Assembly: GCF_004362395.1 (NCBI RefSeq)
Contig: NZ_SNWE01000030.1
Span: 1 to 36,773, forward strand
DNA length: 36,773 nt
Source of the DNA: Salegentibacter sp. 24
Lineage (GTDB): Bacteria > Bacteroidota > Bacteroidia > Flavobacteriales > Flavobacteriaceae
Direction: 5' to 3'
The notes beneath the pieces are model-generated. The model was not told the DNA's origin, made no database searches, and was given only the letters and a program-made list of their open reading frames with translations. Shown one piece after another: positions 1-8,320 of this stretch. The position numbers and the translations under genes are program-made. The stretch's first letter is position 1, and each line of letters starts with the position of its first letter.

Positions 1-66
1 ATTGGGCTGTTTTAGTGTTAGTAAAGAGACCGTCAAGCTCTTTAAATATAACACTTTACGCCCAAT
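1..66. repeat. Nested inverted repeats at the susC break
   Basis: Three nested pairs of arms share one centre: ATTGGGC (1-7) with GCCCAAT (60-66), AGTGTTA (14-20) with TAACACT (49-55), and AAAGAG (23-28) with CTCTTT (38-43). Either strand could fold into a long interrupted hairpin. It sits where susC homology ends, so it may be the end of an inserted mobile element or a terminator. The element itself lies outside the window, so its type is unknown. Confidence 0.5.
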
Positions 67-1285
67 TCTTCTTTATATCCCATGAATTTTTCGGGCTAAA
101 ATTATCAGTAATATTAAACTGGCTATTTACCCTTGCTGTATATCTTTCATAAAATGTATTTATTAAAGTACCTTCCTGATCCATGTAATTTAAAGAAAAA
201 AGGAAATTACCTTTTTCTCCACCCTGGCTTACAGAAATGTTATGATTCATAATAGGGGCATTACTAAAAATTTCCTGAAACCAATTGGTTCCTTGTTGAT
301 TTGCTCGTATAATCTGATTAAACCCATTTACTGCACCAGATTCAGTATAATATGGGTCTACATAATAAGTAGACTCATCAACTTCTCCCTCGCTTGCGCC
401 CCCTGGTAGTATATAATAAGGTAGCGTTGGTTCTGCTCCAGAGCCGTATTGTCTGTCGGTAATGGGTTCTCCCGGGTTTGTATTTTCCATTGCCGCCCAT
501 CTAAGGTCAGCATGTTCCTGAGGAGAAAGAATATCATATACATTACCCTCTGGCACCATTTGAGTTCCATAATAACCACTATAGTTTACTTCTAAATCTC
601 CTGTACCTTTCTTGGTGGTAATAATAATCACACCATTTGCAGCACGGGCTCCATATATAGAGGCTGAACCGGCATCCTTAAGCACTTGCATACTGGCAAT
701 ATCATTAGGATTTAAATAGTTAATGTCTTGAGCAGGCACACCATCTACTACATAAAGTGGACTACTATCTCCGAATGTATTTATTCCCCGTATACGAACT
801 TGAGGTGGTTCCCCGGGTTGTCCAGAACTAGTAACTGTAACACCAGAAGCCTGACCTTGAAGTTGCTCAGAAACCTGAGGGCTAGGCTGTCTATTCATAC
901 TTTCCATATCAACCACAGACACGGCTCCAGTAAGATCTACTTTTCTCTGGGTTCCATATCCTACCACAACTACTTCTTGCAAAGCAGCCGCTTTGGGCTC
1001 GAGGGAAACCTCAATTTCTGTTCGGCCATCTACCTGAATTTCATTGTTTGCATATCCAATATAACTAAAAACCAAGGTAGCTTGTGGTGGTACTTCAATA
1101 GAGAATTCACCGTCAAAATTAGTAAGCACCCCATTTGAAGTTCCCTTTTCAATAACGTTGGCACTGGGGACCGGCATTCCGCTTTCCGTATCTATCACCA
1201 CTCCCGTTACGAGGATTTCATCCTCTTGAGCAAAAATGGTTACTGGAAATAGTAACACAATAAACATAAATAATGGTATCCTCAT
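56..1285 (-). pseudogene. SusC/RagA TonB-dependent receptor, truncated N-terminal part
   Basis: This is the N-terminal 409 residues of a SusC-type outer-membrane receptor, which imports glycans or other large substrates together with a SusD lipoprotein. Residues 1-19 form a signal peptide. Residues 25-97 are a carboxypeptidase-D-regulatory-like domain. The SusC signature EVVVVGYGTQ is at 104-113, and a plug domain at about 115-227 contains VRIRGINT, PLYVVDG and SIYGARAANGVI. Family members are usually about 1000 residues, but recognisable homology stops at residue 395 (NITDNFS, near base 97) and an unrelated 14-residue tail runs to a stop. Most of the beta barrel is therefore missing. No susD is seen. 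It lies 34 bp downstream of the GMC oxidoreductase gene and may share its transcript. It is either broken by an insertion or recombined at the break. Confidence 0.85.
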
Positions 1286-1319
1286 ATTAATCTATTTTGG
1301 TTAGTAAAATATTTTAAAA

Positions 1320-3035
1320 TTATAATTTTTCTTCTTTAAATTGTTTTATCGCATAATTTGCCGCCCGGGCTGTGAGAGCCATATAAGTTAAAGAAGGATT
1401 TTGTGAAGCTGATGAGGCCATACATGCACCATCTGTGACAAATACATTAGGAACACTATGAACCTGATTATTCCCGTTTAAAACAGAAGTCTTGGGATCT
1501 CTACCCATTCTGGCGGTTCCCATTTCGTGAATCCCATTACCAGGAAAACATTCTTCTTCGTATCCTTTTACCTCTTTAAACCCGGAAGCTTTTAGCATGG
1601 CTACAGCCTGCTCTTTTGCATCTTCCCTCATTTTTTTCTCGTTCTCCTTGTATTCACAATCAAAAGTTATTGTTGGTAAGCCCCATTCATCCAGCTTTTC
1701 ATAATTCAGTGTCATTTTATTTTCATGATAAGGAAGACATTCACCAAAACAATTGATTCCTATTTGCCATCCGCCAGGTTTAACTATTGCCTCTTTTAAC
1801 TCTTTGCCATATGACATTTCACCTATAGCCTGCGTCCAATCTGATCTACTCGCTCCCCCCTGCATACCATAGCCCCGAACAAAGTCTTTCATAGTAGTTT
1901 TCTCATTAATATTTCGAAATCTTGGCACAAAAAAACCAGCAGGCTTTCGTCCCTTATAATAATCTTCCTGATGATTATCTGAAATACCGGTAGCACCTAC
2001 TTTGAAATGATGGTCCATTAAGTTATGGCCTAATTCCCCGCTATCATTCCCTAGACCAGATGGGAATCTGTCAGAGATTGACTGCATTAAAATGGAAGTG
2101 GTAGGTATAGCCCCTGCACAGCAAAAAATAATATTTGCCTGAAACTCTATTCTTTCTCCAGTTTCAGCATCAATTACTTTTACCCCAGTTGCTTTGGACT
2201 GTTCTTGATCATAAACAATTTCATGAACTATCGAATTTGGTCGTAGGGTCATATTTCCAGTTTTCACTGCAGCAGGTAATGTCGAAGAATTACTACTAAA
2301 GTAAGCACCATAAGGGCAGCCCCTAATACAACGGTTTCTAAACTGGCAATTTGATCTCCCCTCCCTACCTTCGGGGTCGGTTAAATTTGCCGTTCTGGAA
2401 TTGATAATTTGCCGATCTGAAAAATTTGAAGCTACCCCATCCTTTAATTCTTCCTCCACACAATTCAGAGGCATTTCAGGGGTAAAAATACTATCGGGTA
2501 ATTGAGGCAAGCCTTCAGCTTTACCGCTAATCCCTACAAATTTTTCTACTTTTTCATACCAGGGCTTAAGATCGTTATATCTTATAGGCCAGTCTACACC
2601 ATGTCCGTCATTCTTATTTGCCTCGAAATCTAAATCGCTCCAGCGGAACGACATCCTGGCCCACATCAGGGATTTTCCTCCTACATGATATCCCCTAATC
2701 CAGTCGAATCTTTTCTTTTCATTATAGGGATGTTTCAAATCGTTTACAAACCAGTGTTTACTGGCATCATTAATTGTATAACCTGTTCTGGCCTGCTTTT
2801 CCTGCTTTTTAAGCTCCTCTCTTGTAACCTGGCCTTTAAATTTATAATCCCAGGGATCATCATGCATTGTCGGATAATCCTTTACATGCTCAACCATTCT
2901 GCCCCTTTCCAAAACAAGGGTTTTAAGACCTCCTTCTGTCAATTCCTTTGCAGCCCAGCCACCCGTTATTCCAGTGCCTATAACGATTGCGTCAAATTTT
3001 TCTGAAAAGGTTTTATAAGTGTCTTTTTTGTTCAT
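1320..3035 (-). CDS. GMC family oxidoreductase
   Basis: This is a 571-residue FAD-dependent glucose-methanol-choline oxidoreductase. The dinucleotide-binding motif GTGITGG is at residues 20-26 and is followed by the strand ending LVLERG. A cysteine-bearing stretch (CQFRNRCIRGCPYG) lies in the middle. The C-terminal GMC domain has HEMGTARMG with the likely catalytic His503 and SQNPS with Asn546. There is no clear signal peptide. Bacteroidota members of this type often sit beside sugar isomerase/epimerase genes and are thought to oxidise sugars or glycosides to keto forms; the divergent gene at 3341 fits that. The exact substrate cannot be read from sequence. It is upstream of, and close to, the susC fragment on the same strand. 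Confidence 0.85.
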   Translation of the reverse strand: MNKKDTYKTFSEKFDAIVIGTGITGGWAAKELTEGGLKTLVLERGRMVEHVKDYPTMHDDPWDYKFKGQVTREELKKQEKQARTGYTINDASKHWFVNDLKHPYNEKKRFDWIRGYHVGGKSLMWARMSFRWSDLDFEANKNDGHGVDWPIRYNDLKPWYEKVEKFVGISGKAEGLPQLPDSIFTPEMPLNCVEEELKDGVASNFSDRQIINSRTANLTDPEGREGRSNCQFRNRCIRGCPYGAYFSSNSSTLPAAVKTGNMTLRPNSIVHEIVYDQEQSKATGVKVIDAETGERIEFQANIIFCCAGAIPTTSILMQSISDRFPSGLGNDSGELGHNLMDHHFKVGATGISDNHQEDYYKGRKPAGFFVPRFRNINEKTTMKDFVRGYGMQGGASRSDWTQAIGEMSYGKELKEAIVKPGGWQIGINCFGECLPYHENKMTLNYEKLDEWGLPTITFDCEYKENEKKMREDAKEQAVAMLKASGFKEVKGYEEECFPGNGIHEMGTARMGRDPKTSVLNGNNQVHSVPNVFVTDGACMASSASQNPSLTYMALTARAANYAIKQFKEEKL

Positions 3036-3340
3036 TGATTTCTTAATTATGGAAATTTGGGGTCTATTTTTAAAAGAAAGAAAACCAAAGCTTAAAATTT
3101 TAACTTTAATTAAATCTAAACGTGGTTTTTTTAGTAAATTATTAAGAACTAAATTATACTATGAAGGATAGTCTTAATAATACTATTTAATCACTTTGTT
3201 GTATTATTCTGTCATTATTGAATTTTTTAGTTTTAATATTGATTATTTAATAATAAATTATATTTAGATTAGATAATTGAGTAATTAAAAGCCTAATCTA
3301 TTAAGCTTTATAAAAAATTTGTATTCTGAAAATTATAAAT
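3036..3340. other. AT-rich divergent intergenic region
   Basis: This 305-bp spacer separates the divergent GMC oxidoreductase and sugar isomerase genes and must hold both promoters. It is very A+T rich. I see no convincing hairpin, no direct repeat and no clean TAnnTTTG box, so no promoter is placed. Confidence 0.5.
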
Positions 3341-4204
3341 ATGGTACATAGAAGGAATTTTATTAAACAAACCGGATTGGCATTAGTAGCCTGCTCGATC
3401 GCTCCAAGTTTCAGTTTCACAACTAAGGAAAAGTTACCTATAGGTATTCAGCTTTACTCTTTAAGAGAAACAATTGCCGATAATCCCAGGGATATCTTGA
3501 AAAAGCTGGCCAATATTGGTTTTAATGAGATAGAAACTTATGGATACAATGATGGAAAATTTTGGGGATTGAGCGTTGCAGAGTTAAAAGAAGAACTCTC
3601 CAAGAATAAACTGACATCACCTAGCGGCCATTACGATGGTAATTCACTTATAAAAGGTGACTTTGATAACTTCAAAGAAATAATTTCAGTAGCAAATCAA
3701 CTCAATCAGGAGTATATTATAATTCCAAGTATTTCAGAAAATCTTCGTGGATCCAAATCAGATTACCTAAACATTGCGGAAAAATTTAATCAAGCTGGTG
3801 AAATATGCAAGTCGGCAGGAATCACCCTGGCCTACCATAATCATGCATTTGAATTTGAAAAAATGGATAATACTACTGGATATGACATTTTATTAAATAA
3901 TACAGATGAAGACCTGGTTACTTTCGAAATGGATATTTACTGGGTGGTTAGAGCAGGAATAAATCCTATTTCATTATTTAAAAGATATCCGGGAAGATTT
4001 AAATTATGGCATGTAAAGGATATGGATAAAGAAGATCCGGAGCTGAATACCGAAATTGGCAATGGAAGTATTGATTACGACGAAATATTCAAAAGCGCAG
4101 AAATTTCTGGTGTAGAGCATTATATCCTAGAGCAGGAAAATTTTGAAATGCCAGATTTTAAAAGTTTAAAGGAAAGTTATAATTATATAAATCGTCTTCT
4201 TTAA
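3341..4204 (+). CDS. Exported TIM-barrel sugar phosphate isomerase/epimerase family protein
   Basis: This 287-residue protein belongs to the xylose isomerase-like TIM barrel family. It begins with a Tat-like signal (HRRNFIKQTG, residues 3-12, then a hydrophobic stretch ending near FSF), so it is probably exported. The barrel starts at PIGIQLYSLRE. Likely metal ligands are the Glu and His residues in IETYGY, YHNHAFEFE, FEMDIYW, LWHVKDMD and ILEQENF. Such proteins epimerise or isomerise sugars or keto-sugars. Its place opposite a GMC oxidoreductase suggests a shared periplasmic sugar-oxidation route, which is inference. The ATG at 3341 gives a complete signal peptide. Confidence 0.8.
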   Translation: MVHRRNFIKQTGLALVACSIAPSFSFTTKEKLPIGIQLYSLRETIADNPRDILKKLANIGFNEIETYGYNDGKFWGLSVAELKEELSKNKLTSPSGHYDGNSLIKGDFDNFKEIISVANQLNQEYIIIPSISENLRGSKSDYLNIAEKFNQAGEICKSAGITLAYHNHAFEFEKMDNTTGYDILLNNTDEDLVTFEMDIYWVVRAGINPISLFKRYPGRFKLWHVKDMDKEDPELNTEIGNGSIDYDEIFKSAEISGVEHYILEQENFEMPDFKSLKESYNYINRLL

Positions 4205-4329
4205 TTTTCTTTATAAATGGGATTTTCGATTTTTATTATTTTGGTATTGCAGAACTAAATCACTTTGAATAAAACAAATAAACTTTAGCAAATAACCATT
4301 GCTTTAAATTAAACTCTTGTAAGAAACCA

Positions 4330-4918
4330 ATTCATCTTGTCCGGAGATTTTATTCACAGATATTGGAAGAACCTACCTATGCCCTGGATGAAATTGATGT
4401 CTATTTAAATCTTAAACAAAACCCAGCCTCTAACAATTTTACAATGGCAACTCACTGATGATTATTCGTCAATGTCTGGTTGTGGAATTTTTGGGAAAGT
4501 TGAAGAAAATCTGTTCCCTACGTAGCGGTTTTTTAACCTTCAACAATTAGAAAATACTCCAAAAGGTCTGTTCGCACTTCCCATAACTACCAATAAAGAT
4601 GCTATTACGCCAGTAGCGCTGGAAGACAAGGATAAAGATACTTATGCCATTCACCTGGTGAACAGGTAAAATTAAAGGTACTACCCGGGGAGTAAGCCTA
4701 AGCGGGATTCCGGAAGTCTTTAGCCAACTTAATGCCTACCTTACAATATAGAAAGCTCTAATGAATTAGTGAAAACGGTATCGGTAAAAAACGGTAAGGC
4801 AAGCTTTGAATTACAAGGGGAAGGATTTACTAGCTTGATGAATAAAATAGTATTTAGCATATACCTAATTGAGAATTTTATTTTACTAAATAGTAATCGT
4901 TGGGCACATATAGAGAAC
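4330..4918 (+). pseudogene. Decayed C-terminal part of a glycoside hydrolase
   Basis: Pieces of one protein can be followed across frames: EEPTYALDEIDVYLNL (about 4367-4414), QPLTILQWQLTDDYSS (about 4423-4470), GCGIFGKVEENLFPT, then an in-frame TAG at about 4522 where a Gln would be expected, then RFFNLQQLENTPKGLFALP and ALEDKDKDTYAIHLVNR to about 4668. Two further shifts lead to VSLSGIPEVFSQLNAYLT and SNELVKTVSVKNGKASFEL, ending in GFTSLM near 4842. The order matches the end of the catalytic domain and the C-terminal beta domain of Bacteroidota glycoside hydrolases, GH30-like in flavour. At least one nonsense change and three frameshifts mean it cannot work. The family assignment is tentative; the decay is directly visible. 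Confidence 0.65.
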
Positions 4919-5250
4919 TAATTTAGATTTTATTCCCCACTTGGATCTTACTGGCCATCAAACAACGGAGATGCACTACACCTGCATTTTGAAGAGAAGT
5001 TAGAAATTCCGAAAGGTTCTGGTCAAACTTAATTATAGCCACGGATTCCACAAGAAAATAACAATGCAAGATTTCCTTGTTCATAGTTAGAAGGTACTCT
5101 TGCATACAAAACGCAATCGTTGGCACATTAAAAAAAGCTAAGAGGTTTTCCGGACCAATATAATTGTCTAGTTCCACAATCAGGCTTCATTCAGAAAAAT
5201 AATAATGAAATAAAATCGTGTTGTACCTCCCTATTTTGTACCCACCAAAA

Positions 5251-5282
5251 AAAACAAAGCCATTCAATTTCTTGAATGGCTT
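5251..5282 (-). terminator. Intrinsic terminator of the interrupted tRNA-Asn
   Basis: Perfect 10-bp arms AAGCCATTCA (5257-5266) and TGAATGGCTT (5273-5282) enclose a 6-nt loop. Read on the minus strand the hairpin is followed by a run of T (A-run at about 5247-5254). It lies 12 bp past the tRNA discriminator base, where a tRNA terminator belongs. Confidence 0.8.
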
Positions 5283-5294
5283 GTCTTTACTAAG

Positions 5295-5336
5295 CTCCCC
5301 CTCTTGGGCTCGAACCAAGGACCCTCTGATTAACAG
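5295..5336 (-). tRNA. tRNA-Asn(GTT) 3' fragment, integration site
   Basis: Read on the minus strand this is the 3' portion of a tRNA. It has the loop CTGTTAA (5330-5336) with anticodon GTT, the 3' arm of the anticodon stem TCAGA, a 5-nt variable loop, and a T arm CTTGG-TTCGAGC-CCAAG with perfect pairing. The acceptor strand AGGGGGA and discriminator G follow, as expected for Asn. The 5' half is absent: sequence homology stops at the first base of the anticodon loop. Tyrosine-recombinase elements typically cross over in the anticodon loop, leaving such a displaced 3' end at one junction and a rebuilt intact tRNA at the other. The intact copy is not in the window. Confidence 0.85.
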
Positions 5337-5484
5337 CCGCGAAAATGGTGTTTCAGATAATTTCATTTAGCTTCTTATGTATTGATAACCAATATTTTAT
5401 AACTTTTTCCTTGTCATTTAGTTTTACAATATTTACCTTTATTTGCCCATTTGTTGTACCTATGTTGTACCCAATTTAAGCCGC

Positions 5485-6693
5485 ATGATTACTATAAAAA
5501 TTGTACAGAGAACAAAGAAATTAACCGATGGGTTGTACCCAATCTTCTTGCGTGTTACCAAAGATCGGCAAACTAAATATTATAAAACCCCATTTAGTTC
5601 AGAGATTTCCGAATGGTCACCTTCAACAGGAACCTTTAACAAAAAGCTGAAAAATCATTTTCAGTATAATCGGTTACTGGTAAAAATTAAGGATCGGGCT
5701 TACCAGGTAGCATCGGAAATTGAAATTCAAAACCCCGATTATACACTTGAAGATTTTGATAAGCTTTATAGAGTTACCTTCAATCCAGTTAAAAATGATG
5801 TCTTTGCCTTTTTTGATGAAATAGTAGAGGAAATGACTTACGCCGGTCGTGTAGGAAACGCAAAGTCCTATAAAGACACTAAAACATCGGTACAAATTTT
5901 TCATAAGAGCAAAAAACTTAGTTTTCGGGAAGTTAACTCTACTTTTTTAAGTAAATATGATGCTTTCTTAAGGTCAAGAGGTGGAACCGACGGAGGGGTT
6001 GGCGTAAAGATGAGAGCCATAAGGGCATTGTTCAACAAAGCCATAGAACGCGGTATTGTGAAAGAAAGTTTATACCCCTTTAAGAAATATAAAATTTCAG
6101 GCTTGAGAGGCAAAGGTTTTAAACGTGCCCTGGATTTTGAAGAAATAATGCGCATTGTTAATGTAGATTTGAGTAATCATCCGCATTTAGTTGATACCAG
6201 AAATTACTTTGTTTTTAGTTTCTATACCAGAGGAATGAACTTTGCCGACATGATGGGCCTGGAATGGAAAGATGTAGAAAAAAATGTTATCTATTACACC
6301 AGGGCAAAAACCAAAGGCAATTTCTCAATTGCCATAATGCCCCCTGTAAGAGAAATCCTTGACTATTACGGGATTAATGGGTATGGAAATAAATATGTAT
6401 TCCCATTATTGTATCGTGAAAACTACACTCCTACCCAGCTTGCAGATCGAAAACATAAAATGCTAGGGATTTACAATAAGAATCTAAAGGAATTAGCTAC
6501 GATTTGTGAGATTACGAAAAATGTTAGCAGTTATGTGGCTCGGCATAGTTTTGCTAATTGCCTAAAACAAAAAGGAGTGGCTACTGATGTGATTAGCGAA
6601 TCGTTAGGGCACCAAAACCTAACTGTAACCCAAGCATATTTAAAAGAATTAGATACTCAGGTTGTGGATAAAGCTCTGGAAGTATTATTGTAA
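5485..6693 (+). CDS. Tyrosine recombinase (site-specific integrase)
   Basis: This is a 402-residue phage-type integrase of the Bacteroidota mobile-element family. The N-terminal arm-binding part (ITIKIVQRTKK, LYPIFLRVTKD) is followed by a SAM-like core-binding region and a catalytic domain. Catalytic residues are seen as Arg in FYTRGMNFADM, Lys in YTRAKTKG, HxxR-type ARHSFA, and GHQNLTVTQAYLK with the nucleophile Tyr. The set looks complete. An upstream ATG at 5443 would add 14 residues that cross two TTGTACC repeats and look non-coding, so the ATG at 5485 is preferred. It reads away from the tRNA-Asn junction into the island and probably drives its integration and excision. Confidence 0.9.
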   Translation: MITIKIVQRTKKLTDGLYPIFLRVTKDRQTKYYKTPFSSEISEWSPSTGTFNKKLKNHFQYNRLLVKIKDRAYQVASEIEIQNPDYTLEDFDKLYRVTFNPVKNDVFAFFDEIVEEMTYAGRVGNAKSYKDTKTSVQIFHKSKKLSFREVNSTFLSKYDAFLRSRGGTDGGVGVKMRAIRALFNKAIERGIVKESLYPFKKYKISGLRGKGFKRALDFEEIMRIVNVDLSNHPHLVDTRNYFVFSFYTRGMNFADMMGLEWKDVEKNVIYYTRAKTKGNFSIAIMPPVREILDYYGINGYGNKYVFPLLYRENYTPTQLADRKHKMLGIYNKNLKELATICEITKNVSSYVARHSFANCLKQKGVATDVISESLGHQNLTVTQAYLKELDTQVVDKALEVLL

Positions 6694-6724
6694 TCGAGTT
6701 CTTCAAAAACACCTGGAATTAGAA

Positions 6725-7681
6725 CTAGAATTTTAAGTTAATTAGATCAAGATATTCTCTCAGTCTCTGAAATTCTGCTGAACCAAAATCTTTGATCTTT
6801 CCATTAGTAATCTGATATGGAATTCTTAAAGTTGGATTTTGACAATTGGCCAATGGCAAAACATCCTTTAGATAATCTCTAAAGGCTCTTTGCCTGATTC
6901 GATTATCCTGGGCTTCCCCGGGAATCATTTCAGGGAATAATGGATCATTGCTTTTTAGTTTAGTGAATCCCGATTTACCAGGTTGAATTTTACTTGCTTT
7001 ATTTAATGTTTTATAATAACTGAGTGGAAAATTTGTTCCTATGTTTTTATAATGGTGCAAACAAAAATACCGATATTGATTGAAGTGTTGTTTCTCATCA
7101 AATTCCACTGCAAAATTGAAAGGTTCTCCAATCCAGATGTCGTAAGATTGTTTTCTGTTTCCTGCTGCAGAAGATATCTTTTGCAGCTGGTCCTCCAGGT
7201 TATACTTTTTATCAACCAAATCGGAATACAGTTCATTTAAAACCGGGTACTCCTTTAATATCTCCTGAGACGGATAGGACAATAACCAGTTCGGTTTATG
7301 TTCCAGAAAGTAATCTGGTTTCTTTTTAAAGTTTTGTTCCAGATAAAGGCATAGCCATTTTGCCAAAGTTTCGAGTTTATGATTACCTGAATTTTTAAGC
7401 TTTGGCTGAAATGGTTGTTCCTTTTTTACAGATTTCAGTGGCTTTAAATTTTGCCATTTCCCGGAATGTGGAATTACCCATCGTGAACCGTTTTGATATG
7501 CGTGGGGAATCTTTCCAGTCCTGAGTAAATTTCGTAAAGGTTTACCCCGGCTTGCCGGGTTATCATCTAAAATCCCTTTTTTATCTAAATATTCAGCTAC
7601 TTCTGGTGGGGTTGTAGACATTTTGCTATTAATTTCAAGGAAATTATCAATAGCACTAATAATAATTGGAATATGGGGCAT
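6725..7681 (-). CDS. PD-(D/E)XK-like nuclease at the end of the BREX operon
   Basis: The 318-residue protein is not one I can name. Residues about 21-73 resemble a small winged or excisionase-like DNA-binding region (TPPEVAEYLD, RNLLRTGKIPHAYQNG). The middle has YDIWIGEPFNFAVEFDEKQHF, which reads like the strand pair of Vsr/DUF559-type nucleases where E-x-D-x-x-x-H or an equivalent carries the active site. It starts 21 bp after brxA on the same strand, so it is probably the last gene of the BREX operon. The start may instead be Met21 (7621). A role as an accessory restriction nuclease is inferred from the motif and position. Confidence 0.55.
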   Translation of the reverse strand: MPHIPIIISAIDNFLEINSKMSTTPPEVAEYLDKKGILDDNPASRGKPLRNLLRTGKIPHAYQNGSRWVIPHSGKWQNLKPLKSVKKEQPFQPKLKNSGNHKLETLAKWLCLYLEQNFKKKPDYFLEHKPNWLLSYPSQEILKEYPVLNELYSDLVDKKYNLEDQLQKISSAAGNRKQSYDIWIGEPFNFAVEFDEKQHFNQYRYFCLHHYKNIGTNFPLSYYKTLNKASKIQPGKSGFTKLKSNDPLFPEMIPGEAQDNRIRQRAFRDYLKDVLPLANCQNPTLRIPYQITNGKIKDFGSAEFQRLREYLDLINLKF

Positions 7682-7702
7682 ATAAAACTGGAGTTTATTT
7701 AA

Positions 7703-8320
7703 TCAATGGAGGAAATAAAAATAAGGGTCATTTTGATCCATCTCGGCTGATTTTATGGTGTTTTTATTAATGCGAAAGCTTTCCTGATACAGAATCCTAC
7801 TAATTGGTAATTGAGGCCTGAATGGCTTTTCGAATTTATAAATTCCTGGTTTCTCTCTGGTGAAGAAATTAGCTTCCACAAACATAGGCACAACAGCGTA
7901 AAGTCCATTTTCCATAGATCTATTACCACCATAAATCGATGAAATAGTTTTCTTAATAGCCTCAGTACTAATAATGTCCTGAACCGAAAAATATTTACCG
8001 AAGGTGGCCAGAACATCAAAGGCAAATGGGAGCGCAGCATTTACCAGCGCAATTAGTATTACATTCCGATCATCTTTTTTCTTGATGGCATTCAGTACTT
8101 CTTCCTTATGTTCCAGGAGTTCACTTTTTAATGGATTATTCGGAATAATTTTAGCTAAAAGCGTGGAAGCTTTTTTAATTCTATTATCTCCAGAAAATTC
8201 CAATGCCAATTGTTCCTGAATATATTCACGGGAGTAATTATTATTCAGAAAACTAATTAATGCCACCTCCAAAGTATGTAATGGGAGACGCTGATTTATT
8301 ATTATGGGTTTTCTGTCCAT
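7703..8320 (-). CDS. brxA: BREX protein BrxA (DUF1819 type)
   Basis: The 205-residue protein has the size and mostly helical make-up of BrxA, a small DNA-binding protein with a NusB-like fold present in several BREX types. Seen here are LHTLEVALISFLNNNYSREYIQEQL near the N-terminus, a central LVNAALPFAFDVLATFGKYF and YGGNRSMENGLYAVVPMFVEA. Its start codon overlaps the pglZ stop by one base (TAATG), indicating translational coupling. The last position in the core set, right after pglZ, is where BrxA lies in type 3 BREX. Identification rests on size, composition and gene order; no catalytic motif is expected. Confidence 0.75.
   Translation of the reverse strand: MDRKPIIINQRLPLHTLEVALISFLNNNYSREYIQEQLALEFSGDNRIKKASTLLAKIIPNNPLKSELLEHKEEVLNAIKKKDDRNVILIALVNAALPFAFDVLATFGKYFSVQDIISTEAIKKTISSIYGGNRSMENGLYAVVPMFVEANFFTREKPGIYKFEKPFRPQLPISRILYQESFRINKNTIKSAEMDQNDPYFYFLH

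Larger units (their letters stand above)
5221..5471. repeat. TTGTACC repeats flanking the integration site
   Basis: The heptamer TTGTACC occurs at 5221-5227 and 5236-5242 on the outer side of the tRNA fragment, and at 5454-5460 and 5465-5471 on the integrase side. A fifth copy at 5533-5539 is inside the integrase gene. Starts are 15 bp apart in the left pair and 11 bp apart in the right pair. Clustered heptamers beside an attachment site are what recombinase or excisionase arm sites look like. This role is inferred. Confidence 0.45.

Noticed and set aside
1-66. An integron attC site, suggested by ATTGGGC and GCCCAAT
   Set aside because: The arms are in the opposite order to attC core sites and no integron integrase is nearby.
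4923-5177. An 84-codon open frame on the minus strand
   Set aside because: No recognised domain, next to decayed DNA, and no partner gene. It might be a remnant of a lost gene, but I cannot support it.
5443-5484. Upstream ATG for the integrase
   Set aside because: The extra 14 residues cross two TTGTACC repeats and do not look like an integrase N-terminus; ATG 5485 fits the family start.
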